From: Zwartia hollandica
GTDB taxonomy: Bacteria > Pseudomonadota > Gammaproteobacteria > Burkholderiales > Burkholderiaceae_B
Direction: 5' to 3'
NCBI RefSeq assembly: GCF_019923725.1
Contig: NZ_JAHXRI010000007.1
Coordinates: forward strand, 248,001 to 312,000
DNA length: 64,000 bases
In this document: one piece after another, positions 16,822-26,146 of the stretch
How positions within the stretch are numbered: the stretch's first letter is position 1
Layout of the letters: every line of letters starts with the position of its first letter
Notes under the pieces: model-generated
Seen by the model: the letters and a program-made list of their open reading frames with translations, nothing else
Database searches by the model: none
Told to the model about the DNA's origin: nothing
Translations under genes and position numbers: made by a program

Positions 16822-18300
16822 ATGAACGTCGCCTCCCAAACACCAGTGACCGCACAACCCTCAGACCTTGTGGAGATGGATGCGGTCGCGCTATCTAACG
16901 CCATTCATCGCCGCGCGGTGTCCTGCACCGAGGTAGTCAACGCATACTTAACGCAAATCGATCGTCTTAATCCACAAGTCAATGCCATCGTGGCCATGCC
17001 GCCACGTGAAGAGTTGCTTGCACAAGCGAAAGAGCGCGACGAGCAGCTTGCACGCAAGCAAAGTCTCGGTCCGCTTCATGGGTTTCCACAAGCCCCAAAA
17101 GATATTGCCCCCTTGGCGGGCTTAGTCACGACTAACGGCTCCCCAATTTTTGCGGGGCAAGTGACCACAGTAGATTCGGCGGCCAATGCGCGCGTCCGAG
17201 CGAGCGGTGCGATTTTCATTGGGCGCACCAACTCGCCAGAATTTGGACTTGGCGCAAATACTTATAACCGTGTTTATGGCATTACCCGAAACGCCTTCAA
17301 TCCCGCACACACAGCGGGCGGTAGCAGCGGCGGCGCGGGCGTCGCACTTGCTCTGCGCATGCTGCCCGTAGCCGATGGCTCTGACATGATGGGTTCGTTA
17401 CGCGTACCGGCAGCCTTCAACAACGTCTTTGGCTTCAGGCCCTCGGTTGGCTGCGTTCCGCACGGCCCAGGTGATGAAGTTTTTTTTCAGCAATTCAGTG
17501 TCACGGGGCCCATGGCGCGCAATGTACCGGACCTTGCACTGCTGTTAGGCGTCCAAGCTGGTTTTGATCCAAGACTACCGCTCACGCGCAGGCAAGACGA
17601 TCCGCGCCTCTTTGCGCAACCGCTCGAGCGCGATATGCGCGGTATCCGCATCGGCTGGCTCGGCGATTTGGGTGGTCATTTGCCCATGGAGGCGGAATTA
17701 TTGACGCTGACACAAGGCTCGCTCGAACACTTTAGAGCAATCGGCTGTTCGGTTGAGGCCGCTCAACCCCGCTTTGATTTTGAACAACTATGGCGCGCTT
17801 GGATCACGCTGCGCAGCTTCACGTTTTCGGGCGGACATGCGCAGCACTACCACGACGCCGCTCGCCGCAGCCAACTCAAGCCTGAGGCCATTTGGGAAAT
17901 CGAACGCGGCCTCGCGCTGACGGGCACTGAAATCTTCGACGCTGCAAAAATACGGACCGCTTGGTATAACGAAATCATCCGACTCTTCCAACAGTTTGAT
18001 TTCTTGGTCATGCCCACCACGCAAGCCTTCCCGTTTAGCGCCGAACTGCACTGGCCCAAGGAACTTGCAGGTAAATCTATGGATACCTACCACCGCTGGA
18101 TGCAGTCAGTCGTTCCAGTCACCATGACTGGCTTACCTACGTTAGGGGCTCCAGCAGGCTTTGGCGCTGCAGGACTGCCCGCTGGCATACAGATTATTGG
18201 ACCGACACAAAGCGACTTCTCGGTGTTGCAGCTGGGACATGCGTATGATCTGGCGAGTAAATACTCCCGCATTCAAAGCACGCTACTTGCTCGGCCGTAA
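16822..18300 (+). CDS. Amidase-signature family hydrolase
   Basis: 492 residues. The Ser-cisSer-Lys triad is visible: Lys93 in GFPQAPKDIAPLAG, the cis-Ser in AGGSSGGAG (168/169) and the nucleophile Ser192 in DMMGSLRVPAAF. It should hydrolyse an amide; the Q-A-P-K-D variant of the usual P-V-K-D suggests an aryl or small aliphatic amidase, not GatA, and no gatB or gatC is near. Lies 29 bp after the MFS gene, completing a three-gene transport-hydrolysis-activation set. Confidence 0.87.
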   Translation: MNVASQTPVTAQPSDLVEMDAVALSNAIHRRAVSCTEVVNAYLTQIDRLNPQVNAIVAMPPREELLAQAKERDEQLARKQSLGPLHGFPQAPKDIAPLAGLVTTNGSPIFAGQVTTVDSAANARVRASGAIFIGRTNSPEFGLGANTYNRVYGITRNAFNPAHTAGGSSGGAGVALALRMLPVADGSDMMGSLRVPAAFNNVFGFRPSVGCVPHGPGDEVFFQQFSVTGPMARNVPDLALLLGVQAGFDPRLPLTRRQDDPRLFAQPLERDMRGIRIGWLGDLGGHLPMEAELLTLTQGSLEHFRAIGCSVEAAQPRFDFEQLWRAWITLRSFTFSGGHAQHYHDAARRSQLKPEAIWEIERGLALTGTEIFDAAKIRTAWYNEIIRLFQQFDFLVMPTTQAFPFSAELHWPKELAGKSMDTYHRWMQSVVPVTMTGLPTLGAPAGFGAAGLPAGIQIIGPTQSDFSVLQLGHAYDLASKYSRIQSTLLARP

Positions 18301-18344
18301 GGGCTATTCTGACGGACTGGTCAAGGCAAGTTAATATCTCGCTG

Positions 18345-19124
18345 ATGAACCAGTCCGCACCGATCGCACTTGTCACCGGCGCAGCCAAACGCCTAGGCAA
18401 GCACATTGCACTCACACTCGCACATAACGGGTGGGATATCGCTGTGCATTATGGCCGGGCGCAAGACGAAGCGAAGCAGCTTGTTCAAGAAATTCAGGTT
18501 CTAGGTCGAAGAGCTTGTGCAATGCAAGCAGACTTAAATGATCCGAATCAAGTAGCTTCCCTTATCGAGCGCTGCAGTGCGGAGATCGGTCTACCAACAT
18601 GCCTGGTGAACAATGCCTCAATGTTCGAGTACGACGACGCCCACACATTTACAGCGGCTACGTTTCAAGCACACATGCAAGTGAATGCGGCAGCTCCCAT
18701 CGCGCTTGCGACAGCGCTGTACAAGGCGCGCTGCGAGCGGGTGCAACAAGCGACTACTCCAGCTGTCATCATCAATCTTCTAGATCAGAAACTCGCCAAT
18801 CCGAACCCAGATTTTCTGTCATACACCTTATCAAAAGCTGCCTTACAAGAGGCGACACGATTACTTGCGCAAGCGCTTGCGCCCGAGTGCCGCGTGGTAG
18901 GCTTGGCTCCGGGCCTGACGCTTGTGTCGGGCGACCAGACAGAGCAAGGCTTCCAAGCTGCGCATCGTCAAACTCCCCTCGGCAAATCCTCCACACCAGA
19001 CGATATTGCCCAGGCTGTCGTCTATCTCGCGCGTGCGCACGCCATCACAGGAACCACCCTCTTTGTCGACGGCGGCCAGCACCTTAAACCCTCGGAACGT
19101 GATGTCATGTTCCTGACTTCCTGA
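18345..19124 (+). CDS. SDR-family pterin reductase (FolM/PTR1-like)
   Basis: 259 residues. The nucleotide motif TGAAKRLG (11-18) matches the TGxxxRxG variant seen in PTR1 and FolM rather than the general SDR motif; NNAS and YTLSK complete the catalytic set, and the C-terminus GTTLFVDGGQHL is typical. FolM reduces dihydromonapterin/dihydropterins. The gene is 8 bp upstream of folB, which supports a role in pterin/folate metabolism. Confidence 0.82.
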   Translation: MNQSAPIALVTGAAKRLGKHIALTLAHNGWDIAVHYGRAQDEAKQLVQEIQVLGRRACAMQADLNDPNQVASLIERCSAEIGLPTCLVNNASMFEYDDAHTFTAATFQAHMQVNAAAPIALATALYKARCERVQQATTPAVIINLLDQKLANPNPDFLSYTLSKAALQEATRLLAQALAPECRVVGLAPGLTLVSGDQTEQGFQAAHRQTPLGKSSTPDDIAQAVVYLARAHAITGTTLFVDGGQHLKPSERDVMFLTS

Positions 19125-19132
19125 CTCACTCC

Positions 19133-19531
19133 ATGATCCCAACCTCAGCGCAATTCCCCAGTCTTCATCATTGTCGACGTCTGTTCCTAAGTAATTTTGA
19201 AGTCAATATGAATATTGGCGTCCATGAGTTTGAAAAGAAAGGTGAGCAACGCGTCATCGTGAACGTTGACTTGTACGTGCCACTGGAAAGTAACACCCCG
19301 CAAACGGACGACTTAGCTGAAGTGGTCGACTACGACTTCATGCGTCAAACGATCGCCGACATCATTTCTGCGGGGCATATTCACTTGCAGGAAACACTTT
19401 GCGACGAAATCGCAGACAGGATGTTGGCGCACCCCTTGGTCTTTGCAACCCGCGTATCCACCGAAAAACCCGACGTATATCCGGATTGCAAAAGTGTAGG
19501 TGTGGAAATTTTTAGATTTAAATCTAATTAA
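19133..19531 (+). CDS. folB: Dihydroneopterin aldolase
   Basis: 132 residues. The domain begins RRLFLSNFEVNMNIGVHEFEKKGEQRV (shown here in part: IGVHEFEKKGEQRV), with VVDYDFMRQTI and STEKPDVYPDCKSVGVEI at the end, the usual FolB pattern with active-site Glu and Lys. It splits dihydroneopterin to hydroxymethyl-dihydropterin in folate synthesis. Second gene of a pair with the FolM-like reductase. Its last codons run into AT-rich DNA. Confidence 0.87.
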   Translation: MIPTSAQFPSLHHCRRLFLSNFEVNMNIGVHEFEKKGEQRVIVNVDLYVPLESNTPQTDDLAEVVDYDFMRQTIADIISAGHIHLQETLCDEIADRMLAHPLVFATRVSTEKPDVYPDCKSVGVEIFRFKSN

Positions 19532-19660
19532 TATTTTTATAATTTAATTAAAATAAATCAAATGCTTAAATTAATTTAATCTAGTACATTAATTTTTATA
19601 AAAATAGTACATCGATATAAAATAATCAGCAGCTCCCTGTTTTTTTACGACATATCGCTG
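19532..19660. other. AT-rich non-coding island
   Basis: About 120 bp that is almost only A and T, unlike everything around it. It contains a 14-bp perfect palindrome (ATTTTTATAAAAAT, 19592-19605) flanked by two direct copies of TAGTACAT (19582-19589 and 19605-19612). No protein frame is supported. Together with the next 270 bp it forms a 402-bp gene-free stretch before tRNA-Pro. Confidence 0.6.
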
Positions 19661-19827
19661 TGCCAAACGATGGTGCCAAGCGATGCAAGACTGGGATCCG
19701 GTCCTTGCATTGTTAGCCAACATGCCTTCGTGCGGTCTCTTCATTTGGTATGACCGAGTCGTGAAGCCAGCCTCAGACTTCGAGTGCAGGCAAAATCACC
19801 CAACCCATGCGGATAGGCACTTGGATT

Positions 19828-19860
19828 GTGCGTTGCGCGTGCGTTGCGCGTGCGTTGTGT
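19828..19860. repeat. Three tandem 11-bp repeats
   Basis: GTGCGTTGCGC occurs twice in tandem (19828-19838, 19839-19849), followed by a degenerate third copy, GTGCGTTGTGT. It lies in the gene-free stretch before tRNA-Pro; no function can be read. Confidence 0.75.
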
Positions 19861-19895
19861 ATGCGCAAAAAACCGCAAAAGAAAACCGCAATAGA

Positions 19896-19929
19896 AAACG
19901 GGTCTTAGGCGTAAACCTAAGACCCGTTT
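19896..19929 (-). terminator. Strong intrinsic terminator of tRNA-Pro
   Basis: A perfect 14-bp stem (AAACGGGTCTTAGG / CCTAAGACCCGTTT) with a 6-nt loop. On the minus strand it starts 5 bp after the tRNA-Pro CCA end and its 3' arm runs into TTTTCTATT. Confidence 0.88.
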
Positions 19930-19933
19930 GTAT

Positions 19934-20010
19934 TGGTCGGGGCGGTGGGATTCGAACTCACGACCCTCTGCTCCCAAAGCAGATGCGCTACCAGGCTGCG
20001 CTACGCCCCG
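19934..20010 (-). tRNA. tRNA-Pro (anticodon TGG)
   Basis: 77-nt cloverleaf with encoded CCA: acceptor CGGGGCG/CGCCCCG, anticodon stem TCTGC/GCAGA around TTTGGGA (anticodon TGG). It sits 30 bp downstream of the pstB stop codon on the same strand, and a strong terminator follows. Confidence 0.96.
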
Positions 20011-20040
20011 AAGACCGACACTATACCAGATTCTTGGCCA

Positions 20041-20823
20041 TCAGCCGAATCGTCCGGTGATGTAATCCTCTGTTTCTTTACGCTGGGGCTTGACGAAGAT
20101 TTTGTCCGTGGCACCGAACTCAACCAACTCTCCGAGATACATGAAAGCCGTAAAGTCCGATACACGCGCCGCCTGTTGCATGTTGTGCGTCACAATCGCT
20201 ACGGTGTAATCCGCTTTAAGCTCATGCAAAAGGTCCTCAACTTTGGCCGTTGAAATCGGATCGAGCGCCGACGTCGGCTCATCGAGCAGAATCACGGAAG
20301 GCTTAACTGCAACAGAGCGCGCAATACAAAGGCGCTGTTGCTGCCCCCCAGACAACGATAAGCCACTTTGAGCAAGCTTGTCTTTCACCTCACCCCACAA
20401 AGCCGCCTTGGTGAGAGCCCACTCCACCCGCTCGTCCATATCTGCTTTGTTTAGGCTTTGGTACAGGCGGACACCAAATGCAATGTTGTCGTAGATCGAC
20501 ATCGGGAAAGGCGTTGGCTTCTGAAACACCATGCCAATGCGTGCGCGCAGCATATTCAAATCTTGTTTGGGATCGAGAATATTCTGCCCATAAAAATTGA
20601 TCTGACCCTCGGCGCGCTGCCCTGGATACAAACTGTACATACGATTAATCGCACGCAGCAGCGTTGATTTACCGCAACCCGACGGTCCGATAAACGCAGT
20701 GACTTTTCGCTCTGCAATATCCAGATGGATATTCTTCAGACCCTGGAATTTTCCATAATAGAAATTCAGATCCCGGATTGCAATCGCAGTGGCGAGGGGC
20801 GTGGAGTTAGCTTGGTTATTCAT
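20041..20823 (-). CDS. pstB: Phosphate ABC transporter ATPase
   Basis: 260 residues from the ATG at 20823, with GGAA 7 nt upstream; an ATG two codons earlier lacks spacing for a site. Walker [10 protein letters not shown], the signature [14 protein letters not shown] and Walker [14 protein letters not shown] are intact, and [13 protein letters not shown] and [18 protein letters not shown] are PstB hallmarks. It powers high-affinity phosphate uptake through PstC/PstA. It is last in the pstSCAB operon. No phoU follows; tRNA-Pro is next. Confidence 0.95.
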   Translation of the reverse strand: MNNQANSTPLATAIAIRDLNFYYGKFQGLKNIHLDIAERKVTAFIGPSGCGKSTLLRAINRMYSLYPGQRAEGQINFYGQNILDPKQDLNMLRARIGMVFQKPTPFPMSIYDNIAFGVRLYQSLNKADMDERVEWALTKAALWGEVKDKLAQSGLSLSGGQQQRLCIARSVAVKPSVILLDEPTSALDPISTAKVEDLLHELKADYTVAIVTHNMQQAARVSDFTAFMYLGELVEFGATDKIFVKPQRKETEDYITGRFG

Positions 20824-20849
20824 ATACATATTCCAGAGGGATCGGCGAA

Positions 20850-21743
20850 TTAATGCCCAGCTTTTTTATCACGTAGCAAAACGCGCGCAATAATATTGAG
20901 CAACAAGACTGCGAGGGTGATGAGCAAAGCGCCCGCCCAAGCCAAGTTCACCCAGTTCTCATAGGGGCTCATCGCAAACTGAAAGATCACAACAGGCAAG
21001 TTCGCCAGTGGGGCATTCATGTTGGTTGAGAAAAACTGATTATTCAGGGCCGTGAACAGCAGCGGTGCGGTTTCTCCACTGATACGGGCAAGCGCCAACA
21101 ACAAGCCAGTCAAAACACCAGCGCGAGCGGCGCGCAAGGTCACGTAACTCGTAACTTTCCAACGCGGTGCACCTAACGCGTAAGCGGCTTCACGCAAGCT
21201 GCCTGGGACTAGTCGCAGCATATTCTCGGTCGTTCGGATCACGACAGGGATCGCGATCAAACTCAAGGCAAAGGATCCGGCCCACCCAGAAAAATGCTTT
21301 ACCTGCGCAACCAAAATCGCATACACAAATAGACCGAGAACAATCGATGGCGCGGACAACATGATGTCGGTAACGAAACGCGTGACTGATGCTACGACGC
21401 TACGATCACCGAACTCGGCCAGATATACGCCTGCAAAGATACCAATGGGCGTTGCCACAAGGGCCGTCACGCCAATCATCATTAAGCTGCCGACAATCGC
21501 GTTCGCCAAACCGCCTCCCTCAGAGCCCGGAGCGGGTGTGGACTCAGTGAAAACGGCCCAACTCAAACCGGCGAAACCGTTCTTAAATAAAATGATCAAA
21601 ATCCAGATCAGTGCCACCAGACCCAAGACCATTGAAGCCATGGATAAAATCAGGCCAAGGTAGTTTGTAAACTTGCGCCGACGATATAAATTGATGTCGA
21701 GATTGGTGGCGTGCGACACGTGCGTTTGGTTTGAATTAGGCAT
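20850..21743 (-). CDS. pstA: Phosphate ABC transporter permease PstA
   Basis: 297 residues with six hydrophobic helices and the permease EAA-type loop [29 protein letters not shown] and [11 protein letters not shown] are typical of PstA. Its start codon abuts the pstC stop with no spacer, so the two permeases are translationally coupled. Confidence 0.93.
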   Translation of the reverse strand: MPNSNQTHVSHATNLDINLYRRRKFTNYLGLILSMASMVLGLVALIWILIILFKNGFAGLSWAVFTESTPAPGSEGGGLANAIVGSLMMIGVTALVATPIGIFAGVYLAEFGDRSVVASVTRFVTDIMLSAPSIVLGLFVYAILVAQVKHFSGWAGSFALSLIAIPVVIRTTENMLRLVPGSLREAAYALGAPRWKVTSYVTLRAARAGVLTGLLLALARISGETAPLLFTALNNQFFSTNMNAPLANLPVVIFQFAMSPYENWVNLAWAGALLITLAVLLLNIIARVLLRDKKAGH

Positions 21744-22730
21744 TTAAGTACGTGCTCCCTGTGCCTTTTCGGCGCGCAAAATCATAATTTTGGCGACAGA
21801 CAACACGACAAAGGTAATAACAAAAAGCAAAAAACCCAACGCAAAAAGCGTGGAGAGATGGAAGTCATCCGCTTCACCGAATTCATTTGCGAGGGTTGAG
21901 GCGATCGAGGTGCCTGGCGCGAACAGCGACTCACTCAAACGCTGAGAATTTCCGATCACAAAGGTAACGGCCATCGTTTCGCCCAACGCTCGACCTAACC
22001 CAAGCATCACGCCACCAATCACACCTTTGCGCGTGTAGGGCAGCACCACGTAACGCACTACCTCCCAGGTGGTGCAACCCAGGCCATACGCCGACTCACG
22101 AAGAATCGGCGGAACAATCTCAAAGACATCTCGCATCACCGCAGCAATAAATGGCAAGATCATGAAGGCAAGAATGATCCCTGCGGCAAGCAAACCGATC
22201 CCGTTCATTGCCCCACCAAAAAGTGGGCCAATCAAAGGCATTTGTCCTAAGGTAGATTGCAAAGCTGGTTGGCCATACTCAGCGAACAGTGGCGCAAATA
22301 TAAAAAGACCAAACATGCCATAAATGATGGACGGCACTGCGGCGAGAAGTTCAATTGCTGTGCCCAGCGGCCTGCGCAACCACAAGGGGCACGTTTCAGT
22401 CAGAAAAAAAGCAATTCCAAATGCGAGGGGTACCGCCAGCAACAAGGCAATCAACGAGCTCACTAACGTGCCGTAAATGGCGATCATCGCGCCAAATTCT
22501 TCGTTGATGATGTCCCACTCTATGCGCCAGATAAAACCAATGCCAAACTTCTGAAAAGCGGGCCATGCACTCACAAGCAGGGAGATCAGAATCCCTGCCA
22601 GTGCCACTAAAACCAACACCGAAAAAAGCAACGTCACTTTATGAAATAGAAAATCTTGAATGCGCTGCTTTTTCACCACAGCAAGCATGCTCGGCTCCAT
22701 CATGCTTTTATCTGTAGGGATCTGACTCAT
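21744..22730 (-). CDS. pstC: Phosphate ABC transporter permease PstC
   Basis: 328 residues, six helices after a hydrophilic N-terminus. The EAA loop is [19 protein letters not shown], and [18 protein letters not shown]-type sequence before helix 2 and [17 protein letters not shown] are PstC hallmarks. Forms the channel with PstA. Starts 47 bp after pstS. Confidence 0.93.
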   Translation of the reverse strand: MSQIPTDKSMMEPSMLAVVKKQRIQDFLFHKVTLLFSVLVLVALAGILISLLVSAWPAFQKFGIGFIWRIEWDIINEEFGAMIAIYGTLVSSLIALLLAVPLAFGIAFFLTETCPLWLRRPLGTAIELLAAVPSIIYGMFGLFIFAPLFAEYGQPALQSTLGQMPLIGPLFGGAMNGIGLLAAGIILAFMILPFIAAVMRDVFEIVPPILRESAYGLGCTTWEVVRYVVLPYTRKGVIGGVMLGLGRALGETMAVTFVIGNSQRLSESLFAPGTSIASTLANEFGEADDFHLSTLFALGFLLFVITFVVLSVAKIMILRAEKAQGART

Positions 22731-22777
22731 TCACCACTCCTAAGTACGTGCTCTTTTCGGCTATTACAACTAACGAC

Positions 22778-23803
22778 TTAGTGCTTGATCTGCGACCAAA
22801 CCTTATCGGCGATCGCTTTCGTCAATGTATCTGGCAGAGGAACATAATCCAGATCCAACGCTAATTGCTTTCCATCCTTAAACGCCCAAGTAAAGAACTT
22901 TAAGACATCTTTTGAAGCAGCCTTGCTAACAGGATCTTTGTACATAAGAACAAAGGATGCACCTGTAATTGGCCATGCAGCATCGCCTTTCTGCTCAACT
23001 AAGGAGATACCCATACCCGGTACGCTAAACCAATCAGCGCCGGCCGCAGCTGCTGCAAAAGTGGCTTCACTCGGATCCACGAACTTACCGTTTTTGTTTT
23101 GTAACTGCATGTGGGGAATTTTATTACGCTTGGCATAGGCAAACTCTACGTAGCCGATCGAACCTTTCACGCGGGACACGTTTGCGGCCACACCCTCGTT
23201 ACCTTTACCGCCTACGGAACTGCTCGCCGGCCACTTCACTGCTGCACCTTTGCCAACTTTGTCCGCCCAGGCTTTGCTAGCCTCGGTCAGGTAGTCGGTA
23301 AAAATAAAGGTCGTGCCAGAACCATCCGCGCGATGCACAACGGTAATGGATTGATCCGGTAATTTTTTACCTGGGTTCAGAGCAACCAACTTGGGGTCAT
23401 TCCACTTGGTGATCGTGCCCATGAAAACCTCGGCCAACGCCGCACCGGTGATTTTCAGTTCGCCAGGCTTGAAGCCCTCAACGTTGATGATCGGCACAAC
23501 GCCACCCAGGATGACGGGAAACTGCACCATGCCATCTTTATCGAGTTGAGCACCTGCTACAGGCGCATCCGAAGCACCGAAGGTTACAGTCTTGGCGCGA
23601 ATTTGGCGCAAGCCGCCGGAGGAGCCGATCGACTGATAGTTCAAGCCAACGTTTTCCATCTTTTTATAAACTTCTGCCCACTTGGCAAAGATAGGATAGG
23701 GAAAAGTAGCGCCAGCGCCGGTGATGTCCGCGGCTTGGCTTGTCAAGGCTGCGCCGCTCAAGAGCAAGCCAGCCGTCAGTGAAAGGAGAGCACGTTTAAT
23801 CAT
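22778..23803 (-). CDS. pstS: Periplasmic phosphate-binding protein
   Basis: 341 residues. Signal peptide MIKRALLSLTAGLLLSGAAL ending near TSQA (residue 24). The mature protein starts DITGAGATFPYPIFAKW and contains the phosphate-binding loops GSSGGLRQI, FGASDAPV and HRADGSGTTFIFTDYL. It captures phosphate for PstCAB. First gene of pstSCAB, under a Pho-box-like promoter (see 23856-23889). Confidence 0.95.
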   Translation of the reverse strand: MIKRALLSLTAGLLLSGAALTSQAADITGAGATFPYPIFAKWAEVYKKMENVGLNYQSIGSSGGLRQIRAKTVTFGASDAPVAGAQLDKDGMVQFPVILGGVVPIINVEGFKPGELKITGAALAEVFMGTITKWNDPKLVALNPGKKLPDQSITVVHRADGSGTTFIFTDYLTEASKAWADKVGKGAAVKWPASSSVGGKGNEGVAANVSRVKGSIGYVEFAYAKRNKIPHMQLQNKNGKFVDPSEATFAAAAAGADWFSVPGMGISLVEQKGDAAWPITGASFVLMYKDPVSKAASKDVLKFFTWAFKDGKQLALDLDYVPLPDTLTKAIADKVWSQIKH

Positions 23804-23855
23804 TTGTAGTTCCTCAAAGATCGTTGAAAGAGGTTCTTTCGCTAAATCAGACCGA

Positions 23856-23889
23856 ATACTAGAGGGCTAACATGACGGAATTGTGACAA
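23856..23889 (-). promoter_or_regulatory. Pho box and -10 element of pstS
   Basis: On the minus strand TTGTCAC-AATT-CCGTCAT (23889-23872) gives two 7-mers 11 bp apart, the layout of the PhoB site CTGTCAT-N4-CTGTCAC. Ten bp downstream is TAGTAT (23861-23856), the spacing expected when the second 7-mer replaces the -35 element. It is 69 bp upstream of the pstS start codon. Confidence 0.82.
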
Positions 23890-23961
23890 GCAGAGTCCCG
23901 ATAAAAAGCAAAGTATTTTTTAATTCTTTGCTTCAGACATATGCGGGCTTCTTCAGGAAGC

Positions 23962-26040
23962 TCACGACGCTCCGAGCCGCTCAATCAGGTGCTGGTGAAG
24001 AGAAAAAACAGCTCCTCGGCGGCGCACAAGGGAATATGTGCCATCCGCTTGCTGCACCCAAGCACGCAAATTGTCTCGTAGCGCCTGGGTAAACGCCTCG
24101 TCAATGACACGTTTCTTGAGGTTTTTATCATTGACGGGAAACGCCACTTCGACACGTCGGAAGAAGTTGCGATCCATCCAGTCAGCGGAGGAGAGATAGA
24201 CCTTTTCTTCACCACCCGCGTAAAAATAAAACACACGGGAGTGCTCCAAGAAGCGACCAACAATAGAACGTACGGTGATATTTTCTGAAAGCCCCGGCAC
24301 GGCAGACCGCAAGGCACACACGCCCCTGACCACCAGGTCGATTTTCACACCAGCTTGGCTGGCCTTATAAAGCTCTTGAATCACAATGGGCTCAAGCAGC
24401 GAGTTCATTTTCGCGCGGATACGTGCTGGCTGCCCCGCGCGGGCGGCACGCGCTTCGGCCCGTATCATCGCAACAACATTGCTGTGCAAAGTAAATGGAG
24501 CCTGCAGCAGATGCCTTAACTTGCGCCGCTCACCCAGCCCCGTCAACTGAGAAAACACTTGATCCATATCTTCACATAATTTGGGATCGGCTGTGAGCAG
24601 CCCAAAGTCCGTATACAACCTCGCTGTTCGCAAGTGATAATTGCCTGTGCCAAGGTGACCGTAGCGCTTAATGCGCCCCTTCTCACGTCGCAAGACAAGC
24701 GCCATCTTTGCATGGGTCTTGTGACCAACTACCCCGTAAACGACGTGCGCACCAACTTCTTCGAGACGCGAGGCCCAGTTGATATTCGTTTGCTCATCAA
24801 AGCGCGCCATCAACTCAACAACTACGGTGACTTCTTTGCCAGACTTTGCGGCAGCCAGCAGCAAGCGCATCAATTCGGAGTCTTCGCCCGTCCGATAAAT
24901 CGTCTGTTTGATCGCTACCACATCCGGATCAATCGAAGCCGCTGTTAAAAAATCAACCACGGGCTGAAAGGACTCGTAGGGATGGTGTAACAACCTATCC
25001 CCTTTGGAAATAATCTCGAAAATCGCAGAGGGCTTCGCAGGCGCGCTATTGAAAGGCGCGGGAATAGCACCCTGAAAGTCTGGGAACAATAAATCCGGCT
25101 CTTTCACCAGATTACAAATCTGCATCAGTCGCGCAACGTTTGCTGGCCCGTTTACACGATAGGTGTCGGCAGGAGTCAGTGCAAACTCTTTTTGCAAAAA
25201 CGCTTCGATATGCTCGGGCGTGTTGTGGTCAATCTCGAGCCGCACAGCCGAACCAAAGTTGCGTTGTGAAAGCTCGCCTTGCAGCGCTTGACGTAGGTTT
25301 GTGACCTCCTCTTCATCCACGAACAAATCACTGTTGCGTGTGACCCGCCACTGGTAGCAACCTTCCATGTGCATACCAGGAAACAACTCCCCGACGAAGG
25401 CCCGCAAAAATCCAGTCAACAAAATGAAACCATGCGGGTAACCAGATACGCTCGCAGGCATCTTAATCAGTCGCGGTAGTGCACGCGGCGCCTGCACAAT
25501 CGCAATGGTTGCTTTACGCCCAAAGGCGTCGACACCCGACAAGGGCACAATGAAATTAAGACTCTTGTTGTACACCCGAGGGAAAGGGTGGGCAGGGTCC
25601 AGACCAATAGGCGTGAGCAACGGCATCACATCACGGTGAAACACTTCTCGCGCCCAGTCGGTCTGCGCTTTGTTCCACTCTGAAGCATGGTGCAAGACAA
25701 CACCCGAAGCTTTGAGTTCGGGAAGCACCTTGTCATTGAGTAAAGCGTACTGCCTCGCCACCAGGGCATGCACCGCTTGCTGCACCTGTTCAAAGGCCCA
25801 CTCGGCCGTCATGCCGTCAGGTCCCACAACATTGGGGTACTGCGCAATCTGTGCCTTTAGGCTCGAGACCCGAATCTCAAAGAACTCGTCAATATTCGAT
25901 CCGACAATACAGACATAACGCAATTTTTCTAGCGCAGGTGTGTCGGCAAGTTCCGCCATGGCCAGCACACGCTCATTGAACTTGAGCAGTGATAGCTCTC
26001 GATTGAAATACAGGGGCTCGGGCTTTTTGCGGGCAGGCAT
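23962..26040 (-). CDS. ppk: Polyphosphate kinase 1
   Basis: 692 residues, full length. It makes polyphosphate from ATP. Domains in order: N (YFNRELSLLKFNERVLAMAE), head, and two PLD-like C domains with the autophosphorylated His in VGHKTHAKMAL and the second His in FLEHSRVFYFYAGG. Divergent from ppx (106 bp gap) and 158 bp upstream of pstS on the same strand. A Pho-box-like site at 26085-26102 suggests joint control with pst. Confidence 0.95.
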   Translation of the reverse strand: MPARKKPEPLYFNRELSLLKFNERVLAMAELADTPALEKLRYVCIVGSNIDEFFEIRVSSLKAQIAQYPNVVGPDGMTAEWAFEQVQQAVHALVARQYALLNDKVLPELKASGVVLHHASEWNKAQTDWAREVFHRDVMPLLTPIGLDPAHPFPRVYNKSLNFIVPLSGVDAFGRKATIAIVQAPRALPRLIKMPASVSGYPHGFILLTGFLRAFVGELFPGMHMEGCYQWRVTRNSDLFVDEEEVTNLRQALQGELSQRNFGSAVRLEIDHNTPEHIEAFLQKEFALTPADTYRVNGPANVARLMQICNLVKEPDLLFPDFQGAIPAPFNSAPAKPSAIFEIISKGDRLLHHPYESFQPVVDFLTAASIDPDVVAIKQTIYRTGEDSELMRLLLAAAKSGKEVTVVVELMARFDEQTNINWASRLEEVGAHVVYGVVGHKTHAKMALVLRREKGRIKRYGHLGTGNYHLRTARLYTDFGLLTADPKLCEDMDQVFSQLTGLGERRKLRHLLQAPFTLHSNVVAMIRAEARAARAGQPARIRAKMNSLLEPIVIQELYKASQAGVKIDLVVRGVCALRSAVPGLSENITVRSIVGRFLEHSRVFYFYAGGEEKVYLSSADWMDRNFFRRVEVAFPVNDKNLKKRVIDEAFTQALRDNLRAWVQQADGTYSLVRRRGAVFSLHQHLIERLGAS

Positions 26041-26084
26041 GGGTAGGAACCTATTCAGTTAGGTCTGTCTTTTAATCCCTGAAG

Positions 26085-26102
26085 ATTACAGTGATTTGAC
26101 AC
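26085..26102 (-). promoter_or_regulatory. Candidate Pho box of ppk
   Basis: On the minus strand GTGTCAA-ATCA-CTGTAAT matches the 7-4-7 PhoB layout with 5/7 and 6/7 positions. TAAAAG follows 10 bp downstream as a weak -10. It lies 45 bp upstream of the ppk ATG. Weaker than the pstS site, so it remains a candidate. Confidence 0.5.
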
Positions 26103-26112
26103 AATAGCCTTT

Positions 26113-26118
26113 TATAAT
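26113..26118 (+). promoter_or_regulatory. Likely -10 element of ppx
   Basis: TATAAT on the plus strand, 29 bp upstream of the ppx ATG at 26147. The nearby TTGACA is only 11 bp away and so is not its -35. It overlaps the upstream ATG at 26117, which argues that ATG is not the start codon. Confidence 0.45.
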
Positions 26119-26146
26119 GACATCAAACACACTTTGGTTGGATTTT

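Noticed and set aside
19500-20010. Integrated element next to tRNA-Pro
   Set aside because: No integrase gene or repeated tRNA 3' end was found; xerD at 54 kb is the housekeeping type.
19933-20253. Plus-strand frame starting in tRNA-Pro
   Set aside because: Its first 25 residues are a translated tRNA gene and the rest is antisense to pstB, a known annotation artefact.
26096-26118. TTGACA followed by TATAAT as a ppx promoter
   Set aside because: Only 11 bp separate them; the TTGACA is better explained as part of the opposite-strand Pho-box-like site.
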